Shown in pieces: positions 1 to 8,695 of a stretch of 64,000 bases of DNA (position 1 is the first letter of the stretch; the number at the start of each line of letters is the position of its first letter). The notes below the pieces were generated by a model that was not told where the DNA came from, made no database searches, and saw nothing but the letters and a program-made list of their open reading frames with translations. The translations under genes were made by a program, and so were the position numbers. The DNA lies in assembly GCA_017472145.1 (NCBI GenBank), contig JAFUQX010000011.1, positions 62,001 through 126,000 on the forward strand, given 5' to 3'. Source of the stretch: Ruminococcus sp. (lineage in GTDB: Bacteria; Bacillota; Clostridia; Oscillospirales; Ruminococcaceae).

Positions 1-239
1 ACCATGCCAACTCCGGCAAGAAGTATCTGGAGCAGGTTCGTATCTGCAACGAGGTGCTGCATAGCTGCCGTCATAGTGAGGAGATCCGCTCTTTGGTCAA
101 GGGCTTCATGATTGAGAGCTACATTGAGGATGGGGCGCAGAAGATCGGAGAGGGTGTATATGGCAAGTCTATCACAGATCCGTGTCTGGGCTGGGAAAAG
201 AGCGAGAATCTGATTTATCAGATTGCAGATCAGCTTTAA
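1..239 (+). CDS. 3-deoxy-7-phosphoheptulonate (DAHP) synthase, C-terminal end
   Basis: Only the last 79 codons are present; the gene enters from the left edge and is open from base 3. The visible part has the signature tail of class I DAHP synthase: HANSGK, the segment FMIESYIEDG, and GKSITDPCLGW near the end. The enzyme condenses phosphoenolpyruvate with erythrose 4-phosphate, the first step of the shikimate pathway to aromatic amino acids, in the cytoplasm. The allosteric type (Phe, Tyr or Trp sensitive) cannot be told from this part. A terminator hairpin follows within about 20 bases, so it ends its transcription unit. Confidence 0.87.
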   Translation, partial: HANSGKKYLEQVRICNEVLHSCRHSEEIRSLVKGFMIESYIEDGAQKIGEGVYGKSITDPCLGWEKSENLIYQIADQL

Positions 240-255
240 TTGAATATACGATGAC

Positions 256-294
256 AAAGGCTGGTGCGGAGTAAGATCTGCATCAGCCTTTTTT
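256..294 (+). terminator. Rho-independent terminator after DAHP synthase
   Basis: A stem of about 13 pairs, with some G-U pairs, forms between bases 256-270 and 277-289. It is followed by six T residues. Confidence 0.75.
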
Positions 295-357
295 GGTAAA
301 TTATGATTTATCAGTCAGCGGCCGCATTGCTGAGCACAAGAAAGAAAAGTTTTCGGT

Positions 358-379
358 CAAGCCTTTCTCAAAAGGCTTG
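358..379 (-). terminator. Possible terminator of the PH-domain gene pair
   Basis: A perfect 9-bp stem with a 4-base loop lies about 40 bases beyond the stop of the minus-strand gene ending at 419. The T tract on the minus strand is weak and displaced, so this may be a stabilising hairpin rather than a true terminator. Confidence 0.4.
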
Positions 380-418
380 CAGAGTCCGGGCCAACTCCGA
401 TTTATACCGAACCCCTTA

Positions 419-1876
419 TTATCGATGCTCCTCCAGAAAAGTGCACAGCTCCTCTGCCTGATGAAGCGAAATTCCCAGGATTCTGTGGGTACGCCGGCGA
501 GGTCCGCTCAGCGCAATGTACATGTTGCAAACATCATCCTTGGCGCTGAGCGGCGTTTTGCATATTTTAACGCCAATGACATGATGCAGCGGTGCCGCAA
601 TGGTATAAAAGGAAAAGCCCTTACTGTAATGCAGCTGTATCTGCTTTTTGTTATATCCCACATATTCCGCCGGAATGGAAACCAACCGGATCAGCAGCAG
701 CCATACTGCCGGAATCAGCGCAATAACGGCCAAAGAGAAAATAAGATGCTCCATATCCGGAAGAATCTCAGCTGTAAGCAGCAGAACCCCCAGGATCACA
801 CCGATCAGAGTTACCGGCTGCCATACAAAATTCCATGCGGCTAAAATTTTCCCGCAGATTTTTCTGGGCGGCTCTTTGTCCGATATTTCGGGCATCAGTG
901 CAGAAAGCGGAAGGGATGTGCTTTTTTTGGTGACCACAGGAATCAGTACCGGAAGGGACTGCCGTCCATTGCCATATCCGGGACAGGACAGATGCAGAGA
1001 GCTTACACCAAACATCTTCATCACAAGGTTCTGCTTGAAGATCACATAATTTACAGCCATAGGACGCAGGTGCGTGCGGCGGCGTGTGAGAATGCCCATA
1101 TGAACCGAAAGAAAATCTGTGCCGGCATGGGAGCGGAAGCGTCCGTAGTGCAGAAGATTGGCCGCAAAGGACAGCAGCCAGCAGGCCGCTAGAAATACAC
1201 ATATGGTGACGATCACGCTGGGAATGGCATGAAAGGTCCGGATCGCCGCATCATTGATCTCGTCAAAGGTCTGCCGTACATGAAGCTCCTCGAACAGATC
1301 TCTGGCAATGGCGCCGGCCTGGAAGAAAAAGGCAATGATATAGACGGTTCCGGTGAGACTGCTTGAAAACAGAAGCGAGAACAGCAGCGTCAGCAGAACG
1401 CCGGGCCGATGGGGCTTGTGCGGCCTGTCGGTGGGATGCAGAATCGGGATCACCTGACGCATCTGCTCCAGATCCTTTTTCCGCAGAAGAAGGGATATTT
1501 CTGAAACAGGCAGCTCGGAGATACGGGTATCCGCCTTGAGATGCATAATCTTCAGCGGACGCAGCAAATAAGAGTCTGTTTCTGTAGCAGTGGTGATCCG
1601 GTCACAGGGAATACAGATCCGATGACATGCCAATACGCCGCTTTCATAGCAGATCTGCTCTTTACTGTATTCAAACCGGCAGCAGTACCAGCGCAGGATG
1701 GCAAAGCCCAGAATCAGCAGGAAGATCAGAATATCAAACCATGCGCCTACAAACCAGTCGATCAGAGCCTGAGGCGAAAAGGGAAACAGCTGTACAGAGC
1801 GCAGAAGGGGAAAGATCAACAGCCACAGGTTCTTGATGCTGTAGCGCAGGATTTTGACAGGATGTTCATGATGCAT
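419..1876 (-). CDS. Bacterial PH-domain membrane protein, YdbT-like
   Basis: A 485-residue membrane protein resembling the YdbT family, which carries several bacterial PH (DUF304/bPH2) domains between transmembrane segments. Hydrophobic stretches occur near residues 15-60, around 170-200 (LLTLLFSLLFSSSLTG) and near 220-260 and 360-420. The start chosen is the ATG at 1876, with GGAGG six bases upstream; an upstream in-frame start would overlap the preceding gene by about 90 bases. It overlaps the preceding YdbS-like gene by 11 bases, so the two are translationally linked. In Bacillus the YdbS-YdbT pair helps resistance to certain antimicrobial peptides; the biochemical role is not settled. Family assignment is by layout and pairing. 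Confidence 0.72.
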   Translation of the reverse strand: MHHEHPVKILRYSIKNLWLLIFPLLRSVQLFPFSPQALIDWFVGAWFDILIFLLILGFAILRWYCCRFEYSKEQICYESGVLACHRICIPCDRITTATETDSYLLRPLKIMHLKADTRISELPVSEISLLLRKKDLEQMRQVIPILHPTDRPHKPHRPGVLLTLLFSLLFSSSLTGTVYIIAFFFQAGAIARDLFEELHVRQTFDEINDAAIRTFHAIPSVIVTICVFLAACWLLSFAANLLHYGRFRSHAGTDFLSVHMGILTRRRTHLRPMAVNYVIFKQNLVMKMFGVSSLHLSCPGYGNGRQSLPVLIPVVTKKSTSLPLSALMPEISDKEPPRKICGKILAAWNFVWQPVTLIGVILGVLLLTAEILPDMEHLIFSLAVIALIPAVWLLLIRLVSIPAEYVGYNKKQIQLHYSKGFSFYTIAAPLHHVIGVKICKTPLSAKDDVCNMYIALSGPRRRTHRILGISLHQAEELCTFLEEHR

Positions 1877-2351
1877 GGGAATCCTCCGTCTGTGCCCCGT
1901 CCGGAGACGGCCGTGTAAGAAGATAAGCGGTGAATGTATCGTACAGCTCCTGTGCATCCTTTCGTTTCAGAAACGGCAGGATCAGTGAGCCACCGTATGC
2001 GTGGAGCGGTACAAAGTTCAGCCCGGTATACTGGGAAAAGGGTGTGCGTATAATGGAGGAAAGCTGCAAAGAACGAAGCAGAAGACTGCGTGAGCGTATG
2101 AGAAACAGGCCGCTGTCCATTGTGATTCGGCTGTCGGTTACTGTAATGCGGATGCGGTCAAGGCTCATAGGGAGATAAAAGAGTCCAATGATGATCCAGA
2201 CAAGCAGACATCCGCCCGACAGCAGCAGTGTTGCACATTTGCTCATATCCAGAAAAAAGAAAAGCAGGCAGAGGATCAGACTGATCAGAAAGGTAAGGCC
2301 TTGCAGCAGGTATTTTGCCTGCGGTGCTGTTTTGTATTGCTTTTGTTCCAT
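1866..2351 (-). CDS. Bacterial PH-domain membrane protein, YdbS-like
   Basis: A 161-residue protein with two N-terminal transmembrane segments (about residues 15-36 and 42-64) followed by a single bacterial PH-like domain (RIRITVTDSRITMDSG, then IPL-type strands ending near the C terminus). This is the layout of YdbS. The start is ATG at 2351 with AAGGAGG upstream. It is the first gene of a two-gene minus-strand unit driven by the promoter at 2397-2425. Its stop lies inside the start region of the YdbT-like gene. Confidence 0.72.
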   Translation of the reverse strand: MEQKQYKTAPQAKYLLQGLTFLISLILCLLFFFLDMSKCATLLLSGGCLLVWIIIGLFYLPMSLDRIRITVTDSRITMDSGLFLIRSRSLLLRSLQLSSIIRTPFSQYTGLNFVPLHAYGGSLILPFLKRKDAQELYDTFTAYLLTRPSPDGAQTEDSHAS

Positions 2352-2396
2352 CGGATGCCTCCTTGGGTCATAACCTTTGTTTTTTTGTATAAGATT

Positions 2397-2425
2397 ATTA
2401 TATAGGAAACAAATGGTTTCGTCAA
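2397..2425 (-). promoter_or_regulatory. Sigma-A promoter for the PH-domain pair
   Basis: On the minus strand, TTGACG (2420-2425) and TATAAT (2397-2402) are separated by 17 bases, about 45 bases before the start codon. Confidence 0.8.
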
Positions 2426-2471
2426 GTCGCATTCTGTCAGACGATACACACTGCTGGAAGGAGAGAGATTT

Positions 2472-3785
2472 ATGCTGGAGCGTATAAACGGATATATCTG
2501 GAATGCAGGACTTCTGACCTTGCTGCTGGGGGTGGGCGTGCTCCTCACTCTGCGTACAGGATTTTTTCAGATCCGTGGAATCGGCTATATTCTGAAAAGT
2601 ATCTTCAGTTCTCTGAAAAAGGACAAAAAAGCCGAGGGCCTGTCTCAATGGAAGATCTGTACAGCGGCCCTGTCGGCCTCTATGGGAACAGGCAATATCG
2701 TAGGCGTAACAGCGGCCCTCTCCATCGGCGGAGCCGGTGCGATTTTCTGGATGTGGTGCTCGGCCTTCTTTGGGATGATGCTAACCTATGGAGAGAATGT
2801 CCTGGCCGTCCGCTTCCGGAAAAGGGATGGGCAGGGCAGCCTATTTGGCGGTCCTATGGCTTATCTGCGATATGGTCTGGGCGCAAAGCCGCTGGCGGTG
2901 CTCTATGCGGTATTCTGCATTCTGGCGTCCTTCGGCATGGGCAATATGACTCAGAGCAGTGCAGCAGCGTCCGCTCTGGAGGAGGCCTTTTCCGTGCCGC
3001 CTTTGGTGACGGGGATCCTGCTTGCAGTCCTGCTTGCAGCAGCGGTGTTGGGCGGTCTGCGTAGTGTGGGAAGTGTAACGCAGCTGCTTCTGCCCCTGGC
3101 CGCCGCCGGCTATATGCTTCTGGCGGTATGGGTGATCGTTCTGCATGGGGACCGGATCCCCTCTGTCCTTGGAGAGATCTTCCGGGGCGCATTCGATTTC
3201 CGTTCTGTGGGCGGCGGTGCAGCCGGTGCTGCTGTCTCCGCCGGGCTGAGACATGGCGTATTCTCCAATGAGGCCGGTCTGGGCAGCAGTGCGCTTATCC
3301 ACAGCAATGCCTCCGGCGATGACCGCTATCTGCAGGGAATGTGGAGCATCTTTGAGGTATTTCTGGACACCATGGTCTGCTGTACGCTTACAGCACTGGC
3401 AGTTCTGACGTCTGGTGTACCTGTTACGCTTGGTGCAGGACCGATTGCGGCCGCTTTTTCCGCCGTGCTGGGAGACAGTGCATCTGTGGTTACGGCGGTG
3501 ATGATCTCTCTGTTTGCGGTCTGCACCATGCTGGGCTGGTGCTGCTGCGGAGAAACGGCTGTGAGCAGCCTGAGTACACGGCGGAGTGTGCTTCTGGCTT
3601 ATCGGGGAGCTTTCTGCATCTGCGCAGGCCTTGGAGCTGTGGGAACGCTTTCATCCGTGTGGACGCTTTCGGATATTGCCAACGGACTTATGGCTGTGCC
3701 GAATCTTCTGGGTCTGCTTCTGCTGATGAAATACATACAGACGCCGCCGGAATGGAAAATCGGCAGGTGTGGAAAAATACGGTGA
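2472..3785 (+). CDS. Sodium:alanine (AGCS family) amino-acid symporter
   Basis: A 437-residue polytopic inner-membrane protein of the alanine/glycine:cation symporter family (AlsT/AgcS). Family marks include TGFFQIRGIGY near residue 33, SASMGTGNIVGVTAA near residue 70, and the GLGSSALIHSNA segment near residue 268. It is predicted to import alanine or glycine with sodium or protons. The length is normal for the family. The start is ATG with AAGGAGAG upstream. It is divergent from the PH-domain pair and I see no terminator before the next promoter at 3831. Confidence 0.9.
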   Translation: MLERINGYIWNAGLLTLLLGVGVLLTLRTGFFQIRGIGYILKSIFSSLKKDKKAEGLSQWKICTAALSASMGTGNIVGVTAALSIGGAGAIFWMWCSAFFGMMLTYGENVLAVRFRKRDGQGSLFGGPMAYLRYGLGAKPLAVLYAVFCILASFGMGNMTQSSAAASALEEAFSVPPLVTGILLAVLLAAAVLGGLRSVGSVTQLLLPLAAAGYMLLAVWVIVLHGDRIPSVLGEIFRGAFDFRSVGGGAAGAAVSAGLRHGVFSNEAGLGSSALIHSNASGDDRYLQGMWSIFEVFLDTMVCCTLTALAVLTSGVPVTLGAGPIAAAFSAVLGDSASVVTAVMISLFAVCTMLGWCCCGETAVSSLSTRRSVLLAYRGAFCICAGLGAVGTLSSVWTLSDIANGLMAVPNLLGLLLLMKYIQTPPEWKIGRCGKIR

Positions 3786-3830
3786 AGCTGCATAAAATAC
3801 GGGAGAGAGCGCAAAATTTAGAAAGAGTGC

Positions 3831-3859
3831 TTGACATCATTTTCGCTTTTTTGTATAAT
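3831..3859 (+). promoter_or_regulatory. Consensus sigma-A promoter for rnj
   Basis: TTGACA (3831-3836) and TATAAT (3854-3859) are both perfect, with a 17-base spacer. The predicted start of transcription near 3867 leaves about 345 bases of untranslated leader before rnj. Confidence 0.88.
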
Positions 3860-3866
3860 AATAAGT

Positions 3867-4211
3867 ATGTATGATTGTGCGTTTTTGATAAAAGGCGAAT
3901 GAGATTTTGGCACAAAGGGATCTTGTAGGCCGCATGCGGCGAAGCAGCGGCACTTTTATCGATCAATGGACTATACGAACAACACGAAAAGAATGAAAAA
4001 AATGCCAGCGTGGCAGGAAATGAAAAATGAACGGAGAGCAGCGTCCGGACAGAGAGGACTGCTCTGAGATGCGGAAAACGCTTGATTTTTTATGAAACAG
4101 GCCGGATGAAAAAAGTGCTTTCCCCAAAAAGCTAAGCCCCGCCGCCGGGAACGGAATGAAGGCGCCGGGAGCAAAGGGGAATGAGGAAGCACCGGCTTAG
4201 AGGCTTCTGCC
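3867..4211 (+). other. Long structured leader of rnj (possible cis-regulatory RNA)
   Basis: This stretch holds no convincing ORF but several strong pairings. GATAAAAG (3887-3894) pairs perfectly with CTTTTATC (3953-3960), enclosing the palindrome CCGCATGCGG (3930-3939). GAGCA...GTCC pairs with GGAC...TGCTC around 4036-4065. GTGCTTTCCCC (4115-4125) can pair with GGGGA (4176-4180) and AAGCAC (4187-4192). CTAAGCC (4132-4138) pairs with GGCTTAG (4194-4200). The last two helices interleave as in a pseudoknot, and the second covers the start of the ribosome-binding site of rnj. I could not match it to a known riboswitch, tmRNA, RNase P or SRP RNA. Confidence 0.5.
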
Positions 4212-6089
4212 GTGCATGGCACGGAAAGAGAGGGTATTTTTTTGGTTACAACAGAAGGAAGAGAATCCCGTGAGGGAAAGGGCGCACAGAACGGACGCAG
4301 AACGCAGTACCGGAGACGTCCCCGTCAGAATCAGAAGGCAAAGGCACTGGAGACCGTTCCGGGTACAAAGACATCCGGCGGCAAGAACCATCCTCAGCAG
4401 CGAAGCAATCCGTCCCGCAGGGAGAACAGAAAGAATCCGGTTCGGGTGATTCCTCTGGGCGGACTGAATGAAATCGGAAAGAATATGACCGTGTTTGAGT
4501 GCTGCAATGACATGTTCATTCTGGACTGCGGTCTTGCGTTCCCGGATATGGACATGCCGGGTGTAGATATTGTGATTCCGGATTTCACATATGTGGAAAA
4601 CAACAGGGATCGTGTGCGGGGCATTGTCCTGACCCACGGTCATGAGGATCATATCGGCGGCCTGGCCTATCTTCTGAAGAAGATCAATGTGCCGATCTAC
4701 GGCACGCGCCTGACCCTGGCGCTGGTCAAGGGCAAGCTGGAGGAACACGGCCTTGCAAATTCCGTAAAGCTCTGTGAGGTTCAGCCGAGAAAGACTGTGC
4801 GCATGGGCTGTATGGCTGTGGAATTCATCAAGGTAAATCACTCCATTCCGGGCGCAGTGGGTATGGCCATCCATACACCGGCCGGTATCATTGTGCACAC
4901 AGGTGACTTCAAGGTGGACTTTTCTCCGGTAGACGGCGAAGTGATCGACCTGGCCCGTTTCGGTGAGCTGGGCAGCCGCGGCGTTCTGGCGCTTATGGCT
5001 GATTCCACCAATGCAGAGCGTCTGGGCTTTACCCGTTCCGAGCGCACAGTGGGCGGCTCTTTTGAAAAGCTCTTTGACAGTGCTGCGGGAAAGCGTATTA
5101 TCATTGCAACATTCTCGTCCAATATCCACCGTATCCAGCAGATCATTGACAATGCAGTGCGGCACAAGAGAAAGGTTGCCATTTTCGGCCGGAGTATGAT
5201 TCATGTAATCGGCACGGCTCTGGAGCTGGGATATCTGAATGTGCCGGAGGGTACGATCATTGATATTGACGATATGAACCGCTACCCGGATGAGCGGGTG
5301 GTCCTGATCACAACAGGAAGCCAGGGTGAGCCTATGTCGGCTCTGACCCGTATGGCCATGAATGGTCACAAGAAGGTGACCATCACACCCAATGATTTTA
5401 TCATCATTTCTGCAACGCCGATTCCGGGCAATGAGAAGTATGTGACTCGTGTGGTCAACGAGCTGATGCGTTCCGGTGCAGAGGTGATCTACGAGGCCAT
5501 GTACGAGGTGCACGTTTCCGGTCATGCCTGTCAGGATGAGCTGAAGCTGATCCAGGCTCTGACAAGACCCAGATATTTCATTCCGGTGCACGGAGAGTAC
5601 AAGCACCTGGCCAAGCATGCACAGATCGCCGTTTCCATGGGAATTCCGGAGGAACGGATCATCATCGGTGAGATCGGCAATGTCATTGAGATGGATGACC
5701 AGTCCATCCGTGTGGTATCTCAGGTTCCGGCCGGCCGTGTAATGGTAGATGGTCTGGGCGTGGGCGATGTAGGATCCATCGTTCTGAGAGACAGAAAGCA
5801 TCTGGCTCAGGATGGTCTGATCATCGTGGTGATCGGCATCGAGCGGATCAGCAACACAGTAGTATCCGGCCCGGATATTATTTCACGAGGCTTTGTATAT
5901 GTGCGTGAATCCGAGGTGCTCATGGAGGAGGCCCGTCAGGTACTGCTCCGCACCCTGGAAAAGTGCAGCGCACACGATCTGAGAGAATGGGGTACACTTA
6001 AAACCAGACTGCGTGATGTCCTGTCTGAATATATCTATGGAAAGACAAAGCGCAGTCCTATGATTCTTCCGATTATCATGGAGGTATGA
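4212..6089 (+). CDS. rnj: Ribonuclease J
   Basis: A 625-residue metallo-beta-lactamase/beta-CASP nuclease that degrades and matures RNA by endonucleolytic and 5'-to-3' exonucleolytic cuts. After a basic, low-complexity N-terminal extension of about 75 residues comes the RNase J start VRVIPLGGLNEIGKN, the zinc motif THGHEDHIGG, HTGDFK, ADSTNAE, and the C-terminal SGHA and PVHGEY segments. The basic tail is longer than in Bacillus RNase J and may bind RNA. The start is GTG at 4212 (AGAGG eight bases upstream) or TTG at 4242 (GAGAGG upstream); both are plausible. It heads a run with gdpP and rplI, with only 32 bases before gdpP. Confidence 0.93.
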   Translation: MHGTEREGIFLVTTEGRESREGKGAQNGRRTQYRRRPRQNQKAKALETVPGTKTSGGKNHPQQRSNPSRRENRKNPVRVIPLGGLNEIGKNMTVFECCNDMFILDCGLAFPDMDMPGVDIVIPDFTYVENNRDRVRGIVLTHGHEDHIGGLAYLLKKINVPIYGTRLTLALVKGKLEEHGLANSVKLCEVQPRKTVRMGCMAVEFIKVNHSIPGAVGMAIHTPAGIIVHTGDFKVDFSPVDGEVIDLARFGELGSRGVLALMADSTNAERLGFTRSERTVGGSFEKLFDSAAGKRIIIATFSSNIHRIQQIIDNAVRHKRKVAIFGRSMIHVIGTALELGYLNVPEGTIIDIDDMNRYPDERVVLITTGSQGEPMSALTRMAMNGHKKVTITPNDFIIISATPIPGNEKYVTRVVNELMRSGAEVIYEAMYEVHVSGHACQDELKLIQALTRPRYFIPVHGEYKHLAKHAQIAVSMGIPEERIIIGEIGNVIEMDDQSIRVVSQVPAGRVMVDGLGVGDVGSIVLRDRKHLAQDGLIIVVIGIERISNTVVSGPDIISRGFVYVRESEVLMEEARQVLLRTLEKCSAHDLREWGTLKTRLRDVLSEYIYGKTKRSPMILPIIMEV

Positions 6090-6121
6090 GTCTGTAGGAC
6101 AGACGTTTGGAGGAAAACGCA

Positions 6122-8095
6122 ATGAAACGAAATCAGGCTGCTGTCTTTATGCTGTCTGCGGCCCTGCTGCTGTTCAGTATTGGTATTCCTTTGACCGTAC
6201 AGCTGCTTGCTGACCAGCGGCGTATATCGCCCTATGCATATATACCGGCCATGCTTCTGGGGATCTGGATGCTGGTGCTGGGGCTGATCACACATAAGAA
6301 TCTGTCCTCGGCTCAGCTGCTCAGCAAGGAGGGGCAGGAGGTCGTCTGCGCCTCTCTCCAGAAGATGTCTGTACCGGTGGTATTGACTGAGGAGGACGGA
6401 ACGATTTTCTGGTACAATGACCGGTTCTATGCGCAGTTTCTTCAGGGAAAAAAGCGAACAGCCAATTTCCAGGAGCTGCTCTGCATGAATGTGAATACAC
6501 TCATGGACGGTCATGATATGATGCTGGAGCATCAGGGGCACAACTATCGCGTGCATAGTGAGACGCACTATTTTCAGGAGCTGAAGATGTATGCCGTCCA
6601 GTTTATGGAAATTACCGACCTGGTCCGGCTTCAGAATGAGTTCCGGGAATCCCGTCCCTGTGTAATGCTCATGGTGATCGACGGCTACGACGATGTCATG
6701 CAGTATGCCAAGGAAAGCGAGAAGGCGCAGGTTTCTGCGGAGGTCGAGCTGCTTCTGGAGCAGTTCATGACCGGCAAGAAGGGGATCGTCCGGAAAATCG
6801 ACAATGATCAGTTCTATGCGGTGATGGAAACCCGGCATATTTATGAGGCCATGAATCAGCGCTTTCCGATTCTGGACGAGGCCCGGAAAATCTGTGTAGC
6901 CGGAAGGATTCGTGTGACCTTCTCCATTGGTGTGGGGATCGGTGCAGAGTCGCTGGAGGAAAGCGAAAAGATCGCAAGACAGTCTCTGGATATGGCGCTG
7001 GGACGAGGGGGCGATCAGGCGGCTGTGAAGATGGAGAACGGTTTCAACTTCTACGGCGGCGCTTCCAAGGGCGTGGAAAAACGCTCCAAGGCTATGATCC
7101 GTTCCATGGCACTGGCCCTTCAGGAGATGATTGAGGGCGCAGAACATATATATATTATGGGACACCGCTTCGGTGATCTGGATGCCATTGGTGCGGCCTG
7201 CGGAATGGCCGGTGCGATCCAGCTCATGGGAAAGCCGGTTTCAGTAGTGGTACGGCAGAAAAGCTGCCTGGCCTCCAAGCTCATTGAGCGCATGAAGGGC
7301 TGTAAGGTACCGCCGGCCTTTATCGAGCCGGAAAAGGCCGTGACCGAGGCCAATGATCAGTCCATGCTGATCGTGGTGGATACCCATAACAAGGACATTC
7401 TTGAGAGCTTTGAGCTGTATCAGCGGATTCAGAATGTGGTGGTGATCGACCATCACCGGAAGAATGTCAACTACATTGAAAATGCAGCACTGTTTCACCA
7501 TGAGCCTTATGCATCCTCTGCATCGGAAATGGTAACAGAACTTTTGCAGTATTTTCGCCTGGAGAAGGAGCTTCTGTCGGACTATGCCGATGCGCTTCTG
7601 GCCGGCATTATGCTGGATACGAAGAATTTTGTCATGCGTACGGGCGTGCGTACCTTTGAAGCGGCAGCCTATCTGCGCCGGATCGGTGCGGATACCATTC
7701 AGGTAAAGGGACTGTTTTCCGATACGATCTCCATGTATCAGATGCGCTCCCAGATCGTGGCCCATGCGGAGATCTTCCGGAACAATGCCATCTCAGCTGT
7801 GAAGCTCCAGAGCGATTCCGGACGGCTTCTGGCGGCGCAGGCGGCCGATGAGCTGCTGAGTATAGAAGGGGTACAGGCTTCCTTTGTCCTTTATCTGGAC
7901 GGAAACGGTACAAGCGTTTCGGCCCGTTCCCTGGGTCAGGTGAATGTACAGCTGATCATGGAGGCCCTGGGCGGCGGCGGTCATCAGACCATGGCTGCTG
8001 CACAGCTTCCCTCTGCAACATTACAGGAAACAAAAGAACGGCTTCTGCGTGTTCTGGATGCCTATGCAGCCGAAAACCAGAGCCGGAATGGATAA
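6122..8095 (+). CDS. gdpP: Cyclic-di-AMP phosphodiesterase GdpP
   Basis: A 657-residue membrane enzyme that hydrolyses c-di-AMP to pApA. Two transmembrane helices (about residues 5-27 and 34-56) are followed by a PAS-like domain, a degenerate GGDEF domain ending in [10 protein letters not shown], a DHH domain ([13 protein letters not shown] and VVIDHHRKN near residue 440), and a DHHA1 domain with [11 protein letters not shown] near residue 616. This is the standard GdpP order and length. The start is ATG at 6122 with GGAGG eight bases upstream. The gdpP-rplI-dnaB order is common in Firmicutes. Confidence 0.95.
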   Translation: MKRNQAAVFMLSAALLLFSIGIPLTVQLLADQRRISPYAYIPAMLLGIWMLVLGLITHKNLSSAQLLSKEGQEVVCASLQKMSVPVVLTEEDGTIFWYNDRFYAQFLQGKKRTANFQELLCMNVNTLMDGHDMMLEHQGHNYRVHSETHYFQELKMYAVQFMEITDLVRLQNEFRESRPCVMLMVIDGYDDVMQYAKESEKAQVSAEVELLLEQFMTGKKGIVRKIDNDQFYAVMETRHIYEAMNQRFPILDEARKICVAGRIRVTFSIGVGIGAESLEESEKIARQSLDMALGRGGDQAAVKMENGFNFYGGASKGVEKRSKAMIRSMALALQEMIEGAEHIYIMGHRFGDLDAIGAACGMAGAIQLMGKPVSVVVRQKSCLASKLIERMKGCKVPPAFIEPEKAVTEANDQSMLIVVDTHNKDILESFELYQRIQNVVVIDHHRKNVNYIENAALFHHEPYASSASEMVTELLQYFRLEKELLSDYADALLAGIMLDTKNFVMRTGVRTFEAAAYLRRIGADTIQVKGLFSDTISMYQMRSQIVAHAEIFRNNAISAVKLQSDSGRLLAAQAADELLSIEGVQASFVLYLDGNGTSVSARSLGQVNVQLIMEALGGGGHQTMAAAQLPSATLQETKERLLRVLDAYAAENQSRNG

Positions 8096-8115
8096 TAGAA
8101 AGGAATGAGCATATC

Positions 8116-8562
8116 ATGAAGGTTATTTTCTTACAGGATGTAAAGGGCTCCGGCAAAAAGGGCGAGGTCAAGAATGTGGCAGACGGTTACGCTCGGAATA
8201 TGCTGCTGCCCAAGGGCCTGGCGATCGAGGCCAATGCCAAGAATTTGTCTGAGCTGGCCGGCAAAAAGGCTTCTGAGGAACACAAGATCGATGTCGCCAA
8301 GCAGCAGGCACAGGAAATTGCGGATACTATTAATGGTAAGACGGTAAAGGCCGTGGCCAAGGCTGGTACAGGCGGACGTCTGTTCGGTGCAGTAACGGCA
8401 CAGAATATCTCCGAGTGCATTGCGGCTCAGTATGGCTGCAAGGTGGACAAGAAGAAGATCTCTCTCAAGACAGAGATCAAGAATTTCGGTACGTATGAGG
8501 CTGATATCAAGCTGTATGCAGGTATTTCTGCAAAGGTGACGGTTGAGGTTTCCGAAAGCTGA
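8116..8562 (+). CDS. rplI: 50S ribosomal protein L9
   Basis: A 148-residue protein with the classic L9 N-terminal domain ([18 protein letters not shown], then NMLLPKGLA), a long connecting helix, and the C-terminal rRNA-binding domain ([12 protein letters not shown]). It binds 23S rRNA near the L1 stalk. It is 20 bases downstream of gdpP with AAAGGA before the ATG. Confidence 0.97.
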   Translation: MKVIFLQDVKGSGKKGEVKNVADGYARNMLLPKGLAIEANAKNLSELAGKKASEEHKIDVAKQQAQEIADTINGKTVKAVAKAGTGGRLFGAVTAQNISECIAAQYGCKVDKKKISLKTEIKNFGTYEADIKLYAGISAKVTVEVSES

Positions 8563-8576
8563 TTTTACAAGGGGAT

Positions 8577-8650
8577 GCCGCATGAGAGCCGGAGAGGCTT
8601 CTTGTGCGGATTGCCTTTCTATGGGCGGACGCAGGTTCGCCCGTATTTTT
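8577..8650 (+). terminator. Hairpin plus weak terminator between rplI and dnaB
   Basis: A first stem pairs CCGCATGAGAGCC with GGCTTCTTGTGCGG (about 8577-8610). A second pairs GGGCG (8623-8627) with CGCCC (8638-8642) and is followed by GTATTTTTA. This could partly terminate transcription so that rplI is made in excess over dnaB. Confidence 0.5.
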
Positions 8651-8695
8651 ACCCCTGCGCCGGATGCAGGAGCATGACATACAGGAGGTGCTTTT

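Noticed and set aside
3867-4211. The rnj leader as tmRNA, RNase P RNA, SRP RNA or 6S RNA
   Set aside because: No tag-peptide frame, no GAGGAAAGTCC, and no GGAAGGAAGCAGCC-type loop; 6S RNA cannot be judged without a fold comparison.
4197-5801. A 534-codon minus-strand open frame opposite rnj
   Set aside because: It is an antisense shadow of RNase J, rich in His and Cys without motif or ribosome site.
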